Positions 1-10,433 of a stretch of DNA of 64,000 nt are shown in pieces. The stretch spans positions 146,418,257 through 146,482,256 of the forward strand of contig OY987298.1 in NCBI GenBank assembly GCA_963920635.1, written 5' to 3'. Origin of the DNA: Pseudeuparius sepicola (taxonomy: Eukaryota > Arthropoda > Insecta > Coleoptera > Anthribidae). The notes below the pieces were generated by a model. The model was not told where the DNA came from and did no database searches. It worked only from the letters and a program-made list of their open reading frames with translations. The translations under genes were made by a program, and so were the position numbers. Each line of letters opens with the position of its first letter. Within the stretch, counting starts at the first letter, position 1.

Positions 1-1700
1 TGATATCTCTAATATTTACGTAGAAAAAAAATTAAAACCATTTTATTTTAAAAATTTGACCACCCTGTATCTTGAAAACTAAGGCCCAAACAAACTAAGT
101 TTATATAGGAAACTAACGTTATTTTTTCATGTTCTATGGATTTATAATTTTTTAGTATTTAAAAGTGTATAATAAAAAAATAAAACTACCCTTCTGCATT
201 CCTTTCAAAAATACTTTTACATTGTTGTCTCGGTCTTAGGAAAAGCATTTGAATAACCCCGGATGCATGAAATCGTTCTTGCAGACAAGAGAAAGTGATA
301 ATGGACAAGCACTCAAACTGAACAAAAAATCTAGTAACCATATGTATGTGTTTAATGATATTTGACAATCATCAGTATAGTGTAACGTTAACCAAACCAA
401 AAAACCTATAAATTAACATTGTTTGAGTCCATCATAGACAAAATAATGTCAGATGAATTCGTGGATAAAAAAATTGGCGGGTACAAACCACCAATCCAGA
501 CCCACAGAGAATTATTTTCGGCCCTATTTTCATAGTTTCCTGAAAGCGCATTAACTAAAAATTATTCTTACCCAATCTGTGAAAAAAAAGTTGACACAGA
601 AAAACCTACACTTTGCATCCCTTTAAGGAAAACAAGTTCATGATCAATAGAACTCCAAAGAAATTAATTAAAAACTTTCTTAAAAACACCCAAGGATATT
701 TTAAGTTTTTGGCTTGTCAGGGCGGTTTAATATTTTGAAATACATCTTAATTTCTATTAATTAGTTTATATTTGAGTTAAAATCCTTGTGGAATATTGCG
801 ACACTATTTATTTTTTCAGTCAACGCTATATTGTTAAATATTTTGAAAACACCTTAGTTATTTATTGTAGGAAATTTCTTTTTGGCGCAAACAGATCCAT
901 TTGATTTTTTACTGGGTTTTTCGCCGCCGAACAGATTAAAAGTCAACTTTTTAAGTTGCCTGGAAAATTCAAAAATTCTTAGCTGTAAATGAACGAAACT
1001 TTGAACGTTTAACTCAAAAATAACTTCAACAAATTTGTTATCGGAACAGGATTTTAAAACCAAACAACACATTAAGATCGATGCTAGTTAAAAACGAAAA
1101 AAAATTATAGAGATACAAGATACAAAGTTCAAAATGCATTAAAAAATTCCTTGTGCATGTGGAAAGTTCTAGGTTGGGGGAGAATGTGGAAAGTTCTAGG
1201 TTGGGGGAGACTTGTAGGCCATTTAAAGTTCGCTTAAAAGAACATAAAAAATTATGAGACAAAATCAAATTTCGAAGTCAACAATACAAAAACACTCTTT
1301 TAATAACAATTATAGAATTTTGAAGAATCAACATTTATTCTAGGAAATACTGACAACTTTGTTGCTGAATGTTCAGTGGGATTCAGTAAAATATTAGTGC
1401 AAGATATCCAAAGAGAAGTTAGTATAGATAATTAGAACACTGGGTGCAATATCAGACAGATGGCTAGACTATTGTTTCTGTCATGACATTTAACTTCACA
1501 TATATTAATCTATCATTTCACTTTGACCTGACATGATCTTTGAGAAAGGAGGAAGATTTATCCTCTGAAAGTTCAGAAAAAAAGAAGTTTGTTGAAGTTA
1601 TTTTTGAGTTCAAAGTTTCGTTCATTACAAAACCCCGATAAGTTCGGAGAAATAGAATAATTATTGGTGATAATGTAGAAAAAAAAGCGTCCCGTCTTTA
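1..1700. other. AT-rich intergenic sequence with an inverted repeat and a small tandem duplication
   Basis: I see no convincing gene here. A 25-bp unit (tggaaagttctaggttgg...) occurs twice head to tail at about 1158-1210. About 55 bp at 985-1040 recur in inverted orientation at about 1575-1627, which suggests a degraded fold-back element of about 640 bp. The short ORFs have no recognisable motif. Confidence 0.5.
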
Positions 1701-1760
1701 CTTAATGCACAAGAGTAACCAAATTTTTAACCACTGTAGGAAACCACGGGGCGTACTGAA

Positions 1761-2886
1761 AAATACAACGAAACATATCACTCGCTATCACTTCCTTTTT
1801 TATAAAATCAAGATGCCCTAAAATTATGAAATTTTTTGTTTCTGATTTACCTCTTTTTTTCTTGCTTTATTACGTGCACATGCAATATATATTAATTGTT
1901 CAGGATTACTTTGTTTCAAGGAGTTCCATGGCACTAATTATTACTGACATCCATAAAAACATACACACAATTTCGACCTTGTATTCAACTAACCAAACTG
2001 TGAAAAAAGTCAAAAAGTTAATATTTTATGTTTATTTCAATTTTAACTGAGTAATAAAAAATACAACGAAACATATCACTCGCTATCACTTCCTTTTTTA
2101 TAAAATCAAGATGCCCTAAAATTATGAAATTTTTTGTTTCTGATTTACCTCTTTTTTTCTTGCTTTATTACGTGCATATGCAATATCTATTTATTGTTCA
2201 GGATTACTTTGTTTCAAGGAGTTCCATGGCATTAATTATTACTAACGTCCATAAAAACATACACACACTTTAGACCTGGTATTCAACTGACCAAATTGTT
2301 AACCCTTTCGCTACCATCGCCGTATATATACGATAGAAGGAAGCGTGCCACCGCACCCACTACCGTATATACGTTCAGTTCTAAAAATGGACAACCGATG
2401 TTATATATGCGACAGTATTTTTTTTTTGCCGCCTGCACACCCACTGCCGTAAATATCCAACTCCATTAACGTGCATCGAGACCCAGTGCCCTACATATCC
2501 GGCAGTATACAAAGCCTCCACACCCATCGCCATATTAATACGTCATTTAGCCAGCGTCTCTAGCGGATGAAACCCTTACTCTCGCTGCGCTGCTGGAATT
2601 TCGTAAGTTGTGTTTCTATCCTATTCTGTTATTGCATAAGTGTGTAGTTTCTTTGTTAAAAATATATGAATTGTTCAAAAAGATACAAACGAATATAAAA
2701 ATTTATATTTAAAGAGTATCAGCTACACTTTTCTGCATTTTTTTATGCCTGACGTATATATATACGACGGTCTGTAGCCATGTAAATTGGCTGGGAATGG
2801 TGGCAAACGTGTGAGGCGGGTTGGTAGAGAAAGGGTTAACAAGTCAAAAAAGTTAATATTTTATGTTTATTTCAATTTTATCTGAG
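1761..2886. repeat. 298-bp tandem duplication, second copy interrupted by a MITE
   Basis: The sequence starting atacaacgaaacatatcact at 1763 restarts at 2061, a period of 298 bp with few differences. Copy 1 runs continuously through ...ttaatattttatgtttattt. Copy 2 is identical in order but is split at 2299-2839 by the TTAA-flanked element annotated separately, and resumes with ttaacaagtcaaaaaagtta. Copy 1 therefore shows the state before insertion. Confidence 0.85.
2303..2835. mobile_element. piggyBac-type non-autonomous element (MITE), 533 bp
   Basis: The element begins CCCTTTCGCTACCA and ends with the inverted match TGGTAGAGAAAGGG. TTAA lies directly outside both ends (2299-2302 and 2836-2839). 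A TTAA target site with CCC ends is the signature of piggyBac-superfamily insertion. It has no transposase. The interior repeats ccgtatatatacg-like palindromic words (for example near 2320, 2365, 2750), perhaps protein-binding sites. The intact neighbouring tandem copy lacks the insert. Confidence 0.8.
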
Positions 2887-2889
2887 TAT

Positions 2890-4190
2890 ATGACTCTAAG
2901 GTATAACATTTTTCTTAAGAAACTGGGAAACTTCTTCACTTAGTAAGTAGTTTATAATTGTTTTGTTAGAAACTAGATGGGTGATAATCGTGTTCTAAAA
3001 AAATTATTAGTCCAGAAAAAGTTAATATTGTGTTTAGAAATGTGTAAAATTCTATCTAATAACCTTCCTGAGAAGCCTTAGTTAAAAAAATCCTTGATAC
3101 ATTCAGAAACTTTTATCCTTTTATTCGATAGTTTATGATAAACATTTTTACTAAAAACTTAATAGGTGATAGTCGTGTTGTGGAAAATTATAGTCTAGGG
3201 AAAACGCTAATATTTTGTTTAAAAAAATGGTAAAAAACGAGAACACCAAAGAATATGTTAACATTTTATGCTTTTCACAGTACCCAAAAACTAAGATTAC
3301 CCCCAGAAGCAACTGGGCGGAGGGGTGACAATTACTATTACTTCGTTAGCATTTGTGTCTAGGACCGACTTTCCTTATAGAACTGGGATAGCATTTGCTC
3401 AAGTACTACAAGAAAACTCTAGTAATTGAAAAACATTTTGCATTGCAGATAAAAAAAACACTTTGCAATAACATATTTTCAGAACATTTTTGCTTTTTTT
3501 CGAACAAGGGTTTAAAAATTGTATAATAGTTTTGAAAGAAAAACACATCTTAGCGTACTTTCTTTTATTGATGATTTTGGAAAATGATTCATTTGAGAAT
3601 ACATTGTTTCCACCATTGAAGCGATTTGAAACCATAAATTGTTTAAACAAACGACACTTTGACAAATTTTCTGTGAAACGTCTTGGTTAAAAAAATTTGC
3701 TCGGCAACCTTCAAGATTTTTTTTTTAATGAGGTGTTGCTGATTCGAAACCTTGATTTTTTATAGAACTTTGCCAAGTTTTCTGAGAACTGTCTCGAATT
3801 GTCTTGGAAACCTTTAATGAGGTGTTGGCAATTTGAAACCTAACATCACTTTTACCAAGTTTTTCCTGAGATATGTCTAGAATTTTCTTGGAAACTATCG
3901 GGGATTTTTTCTTTTAGTGAGGTGTTGATGATTCGAAACCTAACATCATCTGTCCAAGGCTTCTGAGGATTGTCTCGAATTTTCTTGGAAACTTTCGGAG
4001 ATTTTTCTTTTAATAAGGTGTTTGCGATTCTGGGCTTTGAATTCACATGCTGAGAAATGTCCCGAATTTTCTTGGGAACGTCTTGAAATTTCTCGGAAAA
4101 TTTCTAGATTGAAACTCTGATTTTATCATCACTTTGCCAAGTTTTTTCGAGAAATTCCCCAAATTTTCTTGGAACTTTATACATTTTTAT
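2890..4190. repeat. AT-rich sequence with degenerate ~95-bp tandem repeats
   Basis: No gene is supported. From about 3690 to 4180 a degenerate unit containing gaggtgttg-gattcgaaacc and tctcgaattttcttggaaac recurs at about 3727, 3817, 3917 and 4012, spaced 90-100 bp apart. The short ORFs in both strands here simply run through these repeats. Confidence 0.55.
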
Positions 4191-4194
4191 AACG

Positions 4195-4935
4195 TCATCA
4201 AGTTTCCAATATTTTTAAAAGCTGAAAATTAGCATTGAGTCTTACGGAAAACACACACAAATTTCGTCTTACCGAGGGGCCTTTTCAGCCCTAGAAAATA
4301 AGCTTTGTTCTGATTGGTTGAGCAGCTCAGGTGAGACTAGGGGGTGTTCATCCCCAATTTTTTTTCAGTCGTGTTGATGCTGTTGTAAGGTGAAGTCGAC
4401 TTTGTGAATTGGACAACGCATTTCCTAAAAGCAAACAGTGGCAATTAAAATTTTTCTGTCATCAAGTTTCCAATATAGAATTCACAAATTAGCATTGAGT
4501 CTTACGGAAAACACACAAATTTCGTCTTACCGAGGGGCCTTTTCAGCCCTAGAAAATAAGCTGTTCTGATTGGTTGAGCATCTCAGGTGAGACTAGGGGG
4601 TGTTCATCCACAATTTTTTCAGTCGTGTTGATGCTGTTGTAAAGTAAAGTCGAATTTGTGAATTGGAAAACGCATTTCCTAAAAGCAAAAGGTGGCAGTT
4701 CAATTTTTTCTGTCATCAAGTTTCCAATATTTGTAAAAATTGCAAATTAGCATTGAGTCTTACGGAAAACACACACAAATTTAGTCTTATTGGGGGGCCT
4801 TTTCAGCCCTAGAAAATAAGCTTTGTTCTGATTGGTTGAGCATCTCAGGTGAGACTATAAAAGGGGGTGTCCATCCCCAATTTCTTCAGTCGTTTTGATA
4901 CTGTTGTAAAGTATAGTCGACTTTGTGAATTGGAC
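4195..4935 (+). repeat. Three tandem ~260-bp repeats upstream of the DNA polymerase gene
   Basis: Units begin tcatcaagtttccaata at 4195, 4459 and 4713 (periods 264 and 254 bp) and share gcattgagtcttacgg, ccttttcagccctagaaaat, ctgattggttgagca and cagtcgtgttgatgctgttg. Each contains an Inr-like TCAGTCG. Only the third also has TATAAAAG 32 bp upstream of it. Shorter, more diverged versions of the unit end follow at 5036-5090 and 5175-5240. Confidence 0.85.
4856..4892 (+). promoter_or_regulatory. Core-promoter-like module: TATA box + initiator (module 3)
   Basis: TATAAAAG lies at 4856-4863 and TCAGTCG at 4886-4892. The A of the initiator is 32 bp from the first T of the TATA box, the spacing usual for arthropod core promoters. 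A donor-like sequence follows within about 30 bp. Modules 1 and 2 (initiators at 4365 and 4619) lack the TATA box. Confidence 0.5.
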
Positions 4936-5035
4936 ATTTTTGACAAATTTTACGAGAAAACCTTTTTTGTTTGAATTAGCTTAACATTTTAAGTTTTGTG
5001 AGAATTGTAAACATTTTCTTGGAATTTCTTGAACG

Positions 5036-5067
5036 TATAAAAGTGAAAACCCATTTCCTCAGTCGTG
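5036..5067 (+). promoter_or_regulatory. Core-promoter-like module: TATA box + initiator (module 4)
   Basis: TATAAAAG at 5036 is followed by TCAGTCGTG at 5059. The spacing to the initiator A is 25 bp, a little short. A good 5' splice-site-like GGGGTGAAGT follows at 5081-5090, as in the other modules. Confidence 0.4.
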
Positions 5068-5174
5068 CTGTTGCTCTTGAGGGGTGAAGTTGTGTTTGTG
5101 AATTGGACAACACATTTTGTGACATGTTTTTCCGAGAAACGTAATCTTTTTTCTAAAAATTTGATGAACGGGTT

Positions 5175-5213
5175 TATAAAAAGGAGTTCCCTCGACCCAT
5201 TTCCTCAGTCCTG
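5175..5213 (+). promoter_or_regulatory. Core-promoter-like module: TATA box + initiator (module 5)
   Basis: TATAAAAAGG at 5175 and TCAGTCCTG at 5205, with 32 bp between the first T and the initiator A. AAGGTGAAGT follows at 5226-5235. This module has diverged in sequence from the tandem repeats but keeps the same architecture. Confidence 0.45.
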
Positions 5214-5533
5214 TTGTGCTTGTCTAAGGTGAAGTCGATACTTTTGATTTGGACAACTTTTTTCATAAAACGTAAGCAAATAGTGCGTCAACGTATATAT
5301 TCATATTTTTCTAGCGAGATATCAAACACCTTTATTAATCGAACATAGTCCCCAGGTTGAAGCGTGCACAATTTAGAAAATCATTCCTTTCTAGGTTGAG
5401 CTAAGGAGAAAAAAAAGGACTACATCGGTTGGTGAGTAAGTAAAAATCAAAGAGGACACCTGTTGGTGAGTACGGATTGAAAGAAACCAAAATTTCGCCT
5501 TATCGTGAACTTCCTGGTATTTTCGTCTTATTG

Positions 5534-5570
5534 TATAAGGAGGTGCTCATCACTCATTTCGTATCACTCT
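5534..5570 (+). promoter_or_regulatory. Probable proximal promoter of the DNA polymerase gene (module 6)
   Basis: TATAAGG at 5534-5540, then TATCACTCTG around 5562-5571, again 32 bp from the TATA start to the likely initiator A (5566). The text aggtgctcatcactcattt is a diverged form of the ggggtgttcatccccaattt found in the upstream modules. Initiation here would give a leader of about 26 nt before the ATG at 5592, which supports that start codon. Confidence 0.45.
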
Positions 5571-5591
5571 GCAATTGTTGTGTTTGGAACC

Positions 5592-8500
5592 ATGCCTGCC
5601 ACAGATGTATTAAAGTACTTGTACTTCAAGATATGTGGTATATTGGGCCTACTTCAGTCATCATACAATAGTGAGACTGCCCAAGATGGCCTCCGTCGGT
5701 GCACCAAGGCCGTTCGGCATATAAAGCACCAACTAAAATCTGCCAAGACCTTAGGTGAGAGGCAAAAACTAATGACAAATCTAGCCAATGTGAAAACACT
5801 ACGTACCCAAATTAAACAAGAAATAAAACGTGGTGCTGGAGTAAAACCTAGAAAAGAAACCGCAGAAAAACGTGTAAGCTGGAGCGATTCGGAAACCGCA
5901 TTTTCATGCCGTATTCGAACTGGTGTCATCTCTAATCTTAAGCACAAGGACCCAGGCGAATTCCTTAATGACTGTTTTGCTTTGTTCAAGCGACGTGTTT
6001 CCATCACCTTAAAAAAGGAAGAGGCGGTTAAAATCAATGCAGTGTTCTGCGGACTATTTGTGCTGCAAAAGGCTGACAGGATTATTGAGGAGTTGAAATA
6101 TTTTACAACATCTAACGCACCGGTCTACCGAGACACAAACTTAATCCAATGGTTCGATCAGCACATAGCAACACCGATTTTAACTCAGCTTCAAGAATTC
6201 CAAGAAAGAGACTCTGGTTGGGCGCTGAAGGCTATAGTGAACTTGGGGATAAATATAAATAAATATACTCCCCTGTTAGGATCTTCATACATAGAGCTAC
6301 CCGAATCAATCAAGGCAAAACACGCCTGTGTCAACGTGAAGAACGAGGATGGCCTTTGCTTTGCCTGGGCCGTGACTTCCGCTCTGTATCCAGTTGAGAA
6401 ACATCCCCACCGTATAACCAAGTACCCCCACCCTTCATCTGTTTTGAATTTGGACGGACTACGTTTTCCAATGACCATTAAACAGATCCCAAAATTCGAA
6501 AATCTTAACAATATGTCTGTAAATGTTTATATTCTGCGAAAGCATCGAAACAAATTTCAAACCTTACCTACTTATATAACTAAAAATAAGGTAGACAAAC
6601 ATGTCAATCTTCTAATGATACAGAATGTTTATTATGATGAGGATATCGAAGAAGGAAGTAATGACAGTTCACTTGTGCAATATCATTTTTGTTGGATCAA
6701 AGACCTCTCTCGCCTCGTTTCAGCTCATCTAAGTAAACACGAACATAAAAAATTCTTTTGTGATCGATGTTTGCATTACTTTTACTCCGAGGAAAAGCTA
6801 AGAACGCACTATGAAGATTGCAAAAATATGAACGATTGTAAAGTTAGGATGCCCAGTGAAGATCGAAAATTTCTCAAATTTAAGAATTACAAAAATAAGG
6901 AAATGGTTCCCTTTACAATTTATGCCGATATAGAAAGTCTGCTTAAAGCGACAGACGACAATAATAAGTATCAAGAACACGTACCTTGCAGCATTGGTTA
7001 TTATATTAAATGCAGTTATGATGAGAGCTTGTCATTCTACAAATCATACACCGGACTCGATTGCATGGAATGGTTTTCTAAAGAACTAAGGGGAGTGGCT
7101 GAGGATATAGAGACAGTTTTTCTGTGTCCTCTGCCTATGGATAGGCTAACAGCAGATGAGAAGATGAGCTTTAAGTTAACTACCATATGCCACGTTTGTG
7201 AGAAGCCGTTTAGAGCGCAGCAAACAAAAGTTCGGGATCATTGTCATCTGACTGGAAAATTTAAAGGAGCCGCACATGAAGACTGCAACATAAACTATCA
7301 AGATACCCATGTTGTACCAGTTGTATTTCACAATTTAAGCGGATATGATTCACATTTTGTTATTAAAAGCATAGCCAAGGATATCGAAGGTCGTGTGGAG
7401 CTCCTTCCCATTAACAAAGAGAAGTATATATCATTTACGAAAAGTATACCGGAAAATTTGGTAAGGTTCAGATTTATCGATAGTTTTCGTTTTATGACAG
7501 GAAGCTTAGATTCTTTAGCCACCAATCTTTGCGAATACCCAATCCTTAGGAGCCATTTTTCCGAACTCCCAGAATCCCGTTTTAAACTTCTTACTCGAAA
7601 AGGTGTATTCCCATATGATTTTATGGATTGTATGGAGAAATTAGATCACAGTCACTTACCACCTAAAGACTATTTTTATAACAAACTCGAAGAAAGATCG
7701 ATATATGAAAAAGAGTATGCTCACGCGCAGAAAGTGTGGAATGAATTTGGTTGTAAAAATTTAAAGGAATATACCGACCTGTATTTAAAAACAGATATAT
7801 TACTTCTAGCAGATGTATTTGAAGCATTTAGAGCGAGCTGTATGAGAACCCATAAACTAGATCCCGCTCACTACTATACATTACCTGGGTACACTTGGGA
7901 TTCGATGTTGAAGTATACAAAAATTGAGTTAGAGCTGCTTACGGATATCGATCAAGTAATGTTTGTCGAGAGAGGAATCCGCGGAGGACTCAGCCAATGC
8001 TCTAAACGACGCGCCACTGCAAATAATAAATACATGCCCGATTATGATCCGCAGAAACCTGCAGTATTTTTAAGTTACTTTGATATTAATAATCAATATG
8101 GATGGGCTATGTCCCAGGCTCTCCCTTTCGGTGGGTTTAGATGGTTAGATGATAAGGAGATTCAAGGATTGAATATAGGAAAATTGACGGACAATTCTGA
8201 TACGGGGTATTTCCTAGAAGTCGATCTAGAGTACCCTGAGAAACTTCACGATAAACATAAAGATTTACCTTTCTGTCCACAACATAGAGAAGGGGATAAA
8301 ACAGGGAAAAAATTAATGGCTACCCTCCACAACAAAGAAAAGTACGTGATTCATTACAGGGCACTTAAACAAGTTTTAGCAAACGGTCTTGTGCTGAAGA
8401 AAGTACGACGTGTACTCGAATTTAAGCAAAGTGCTTGGTTGAAAAGTTACATAGATCTAAATACCAGAATTCGTGCCCAAGCCCCCAGTGCATTTAAGAA

Positions 8501-9383
8501 AGATCTTTACAAACTTCTGAATAACGCAGTCTTCGGGAAAACGATGGAAAATGTCCGCAAATATTCCGTGGTAAAGCTGGTTAACAAGTGGGAGGGACGA
8601 TATGGGGCGGAGGCACTTATCGCCAAACCTGAGTTCAAATCTGCACTGATTTTTGATGAAAACCTCGTAGTAATCGAATTAAATAAATGCGAAGTATTCA
8701 TGAATAAACCAATTTACGTTGGGATGAGTGTTTTGGATCTAGCAAAAACAACTATATATGATTTCCATTACGGGTACATGCAACCCCAGTTAGGTGACAA
8801 TTGCACTGTTTTATACACGGACACTGACTCCCTAATTTATGAAATTCGAAATAATGATATTTACGAAGTTATGCGTCGAGACTGTTATACATATTTTGAC
8901 ACGAGTGATTATTCACCTGATAACATTTATGGTATACCTCTAGTAAACAAAAAAGTTTTGGGCATGATGAAGGATGAAAACAATGGGCGCATTATGACGG
9001 ATTTTGTGGGTCTGCGGTCAAAAATGTATACATTTAAAGTTTTAAAAGATAGTGAAGATATTGAAATAAATAAACTGCGGGGAGAGGGATTTACTGAAGA
9101 TGAAATATTCGAAATAATGTTACACGGTGGAGTTACAAAGAAGGTGAAGGGTGTCAAGAAATCCGTTATTAAGAACAAAATCACCTTCGACGATTATGTA
9201 CAGTGTCTGGAGGAAAATATGGAAAAAACAGTTGACCAGAATTTGATTCTATCGGAAAAACATACCGTTTACTCGATAACTCAGACGAAAATCGCGTTAA
9301 GTCCCAACGACGACAAAAGAGAAATTAGAGCAGGATATGAAACACTCCCGTGGGGCCACTATTCACAGATGCAAATGGGATAG
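5592..9383 (+). CDS. Family B DNA polymerase, protein-primed Polinton/virus-like type, intact (1263 aa)
   Basis: This is a DNA-directed DNA polymerase with 3'-5' exonuclease (DNA_pol_B_2-like). The first in-frame ATG, in a good context (gaaccATGcc), is at 5592; the frame is open further upstream without an ATG. Visible motifs, in order: about 370 N-terminal residues of unclear function containing a conserved-looking NEDGLCFAWAV segment; a C2H2/CCHC-like finger from C390; Exo I YADIESLL (D446, E448); a Cys/His cluster with CxxC at 533/536 and DHCH at 549-552, as in endonuclease-VII-like or zinc-ribbon inserts; Exo II around D586; Exo III around D735; polymerase motif A around D831 (YFDINNQYG); motif B NNAVFGKT near 977; motif C YTDTDS (D1077, D1079). 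All catalytic acids are present and there is no internal stop, so the gene is young or maintained. Polinton, adintovirus and bidnavirus polymerases belong to this group. No integrase, packaging ATPase, protease or capsid gene is visible nearby, so it is not a complete Polinton. Which lineage it belongs to is inference. Confidence 0.93.
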   Translation: MPATDVLKYLYFKICGILGLLQSSYNSETAQDGLRRCTKAVRHIKHQLKSAKTLGERQKLMTNLANVKTLRTQIKQEIKRGAGVKPRKETAEKRVSWSDSETAFSCRIRTGVISNLKHKDPGEFLNDCFALFKRRVSITLKKEEAVKINAVFCGLFVLQKADRIIEELKYFTTSNAPVYRDTNLIQWFDQHIATPILTQLQEFQERDSGWALKAIVNLGININKYTPLLGSSYIELPESIKAKHACVNVKNEDGLCFAWAVTSALYPVEKHPHRITKYPHPSSVLNLDGLRFPMTIKQIPKFENLNNMSVNVYILRKHRNKFQTLPTYITKNKVDKHVNLLMIQNVYYDEDIEEGSNDSSLVQYHFCWIKDLSRLVSAHLSKHEHKKFFCDRCLHYFYSEEKLRTHYEDCKNMNDCKVRMPSEDRKFLKFKNYKNKEMVPFTIYADIESLLKATDDNNKYQEHVPCSIGYYIKCSYDESLSFYKSYTGLDCMEWFSKELRGVAEDIETVFLCPLPMDRLTADEKMSFKLTTICHVCEKPFRAQQTKVRDHCHLTGKFKGAAHEDCNINYQDTHVVPVVFHNLSGYDSHFVIKSIAKDIEGRVELLPINKEKYISFTKSIPENLVRFRFIDSFRFMTGSLDSLATNLCEYPILRSHFSELPESRFKLLTRKGVFPYDFMDCMEKLDHSHLPPKDYFYNKLEERSIYEKEYAHAQKVWNEFGCKNLKEYTDLYLKTDILLLADVFEAFRASCMRTHKLDPAHYYTLPGYTWDSMLKYTKIELELLTDIDQVMFVERGIRGGLSQCSKRRATANNKYMPDYDPQKPAVFLSYFDINNQYGWAMSQALPFGGFRWLDDKEIQGLNIGKLTDNSDTGYFLEVDLEYPEKLHDKHKDLPFCPQHREGDKTGKKLMATLHNKEKYVIHYRALKQVLANGLVLKKVRRVLEFKQSAWLKSYIDLNTRIRAQAPSAFKKDLYKLLNNAVFGKTMENVRKYSVVKLVNKWEGRYGAEALIAKPEFKSALIFDENLVVIELNKCEVFMNKPIYVGMSVLDLAKTTIYDFHYGYMQPQLGDNCTVLYTDTDSLIYEIRNNDIYEVMRRDCYTYFDTSDYSPDNIYGIPLVNKKVLGMMKDENNGRIMTDFVGLRSKMYTFKVLKDSEDIEINKLRGEGFTEDEIFEIMLHGGVTKKVKGVKKSVIKNKITFDDYVQCLEENMEKTVDQNLILSEKHTVYSITQTKIALSPNDDKREIRAGYETLPWGHYSQMQMG

Positions 9384-9389
9384 TTTTAA

Positions 9390-9541
9390 TTATAGAAATA
9401 GGTTACTGTAATAGGTTTATGTATTATTTACTTAGTTATATTAATGGTTATACGTAATAGTTTTATAATGTATTATTACATTAGTTATAATAATGGTTAT
9501 ACATAATAGGTTTATAATGTATTATAGTTATCACCAATAAA
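9390..9541 (+). terminator. 3' flank of the polymerase gene with poly(A) signal
   Basis: AATAAA occurs at 9536-9541, about 155 bp after the stop codon. Between them a roughly 60-bp AT-rich unit (ttagttataataatggttat / taggtttataatgtatta) is repeated two to three times. This would serve as a short 3' UTR. Confidence 0.5.
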
Positions 9542-9559
9542 TTTATTAAATAAGTTTGT

Positions 9560-10090
9560 TGTTTCATTTGTTATTCTGGCCTGCTGAAGCATCATGTGAA
9601 AGTTTGCATGTTAGTGTTTAAATTATCTCCGAACTGTCCTAAAAAAAGCTCCCCTTGCTATATTTGCTACTACTGGGGCAAAAAATTATTTATGTTGTTC
9701 AATTAAACATGGATTAGGCCTATGGGGGAAACCATGTAAAAAAAAGCGCACCTTGCATTTTACCTCTAGGGTGGTGGGAAACGAATGCATATGAACCATG
9801 TACGATTGCTTATCACAATTTACTGTAGTGGATATAAGAGGCATAGAAGATAGAAATCTTCAAAAATTAAGGACAGCTTGTTAGATTTTTTATCCACGAT
9901 CACTACTGTAACAGACTATCTACCATGAATTTGAGTTGATGTAAATACAATCTTGTTCGATATGCAAAATGTATGGAACATATAGAGACATCTATCAAAA
10001 AATAAACACAAATACTTTTGAAACCTGGTTTTGTTGAACCTATCAAAAATTAGTAATAATCAATAATTCCTTGTTTATTTTTAGGTCACT
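9560..10090. other. Non-coding stretch downstream of the polymerase gene
   Basis: All frames are broken by stops and I recognise no motif, repeat or RNA. It may contain decayed sequence of the element that carried the polymerase gene. Confidence 0.4.
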
Positions 10091-10091
10091 T

Positions 10092-10289
10092 TCATTCAAA
10101 AGCAGTTGAGACAGTAATTTTTTCATCTCCAATACATAATACGTTATCTTCAACGGTTACTGGTATTTGTCCCATGACTAATCTGGTGTGTTGGATACCA
10201 TAACTGCTAGGTTCAATCTCAAGTGACAAAGACCTGTATAACTGAGCGTGATGGTAATTATCAAAGACGATCTTTCGATCACAGAGCAT
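10092..10289 (-). CDS. Small ORF convergent to the polymerase gene, possible companion-gene remnant (65 aa)
   Basis: The 65-codon ORF lies on the minus strand, about 700 bp beyond the polymerase stop, and an AATAAA follows its own stop on that strand (near 10080). Its composition is protein-like, with a YGIQHTRLVMGQIPVTV segment followed by an IGDEKITV segment. I have an uncertain impression that ORFs of this pattern accompany lone PolB genes in arthropod elements, but I cannot verify it. If it is real it is only a fragment, cut off at its 5' side by the catggt-rich repeats and satellite that follow. Confidence 0.3.
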   Translation of the reverse strand: MLCDRKIVFDNYHHAQLYRSLSLEIEPSSYGIQHTRLVMGQIPVTVEDNVLCIGDEKITVSTAFE

Positions 10290-10309
10290 CTATCATGGAT
10301 AATTTCCTT

Positions 10310-10432
10310 TTACGCTCGCTCCATGGCAAAGATTTCATGGTTCGATGGTAGTTCATGGTCTTTGAAGGTATTCGATAGTATTCCATGGTATTCCATGGAA
10401 TTCGATGGTATTTGATGACATTCCATGGTATG
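10310..10432. repeat. Short ATGG-rich tandem repeat
   Basis: A word of about 12 bp (ttccatggtatt / attcgatggtat) is repeated imperfectly about ten times. It abuts the GTCGTTT satellite. Confidence 0.6.
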
Positions 10433-10433
10433 T

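Noticed and set aside
4195..9541. Complete Polinton/Maverick element
   Set aside because: Only the polymerase gene is present. No integrase, ATPase, protease or capsid motif is seen in any frame nearby and no long terminal inverted repeats flank it.
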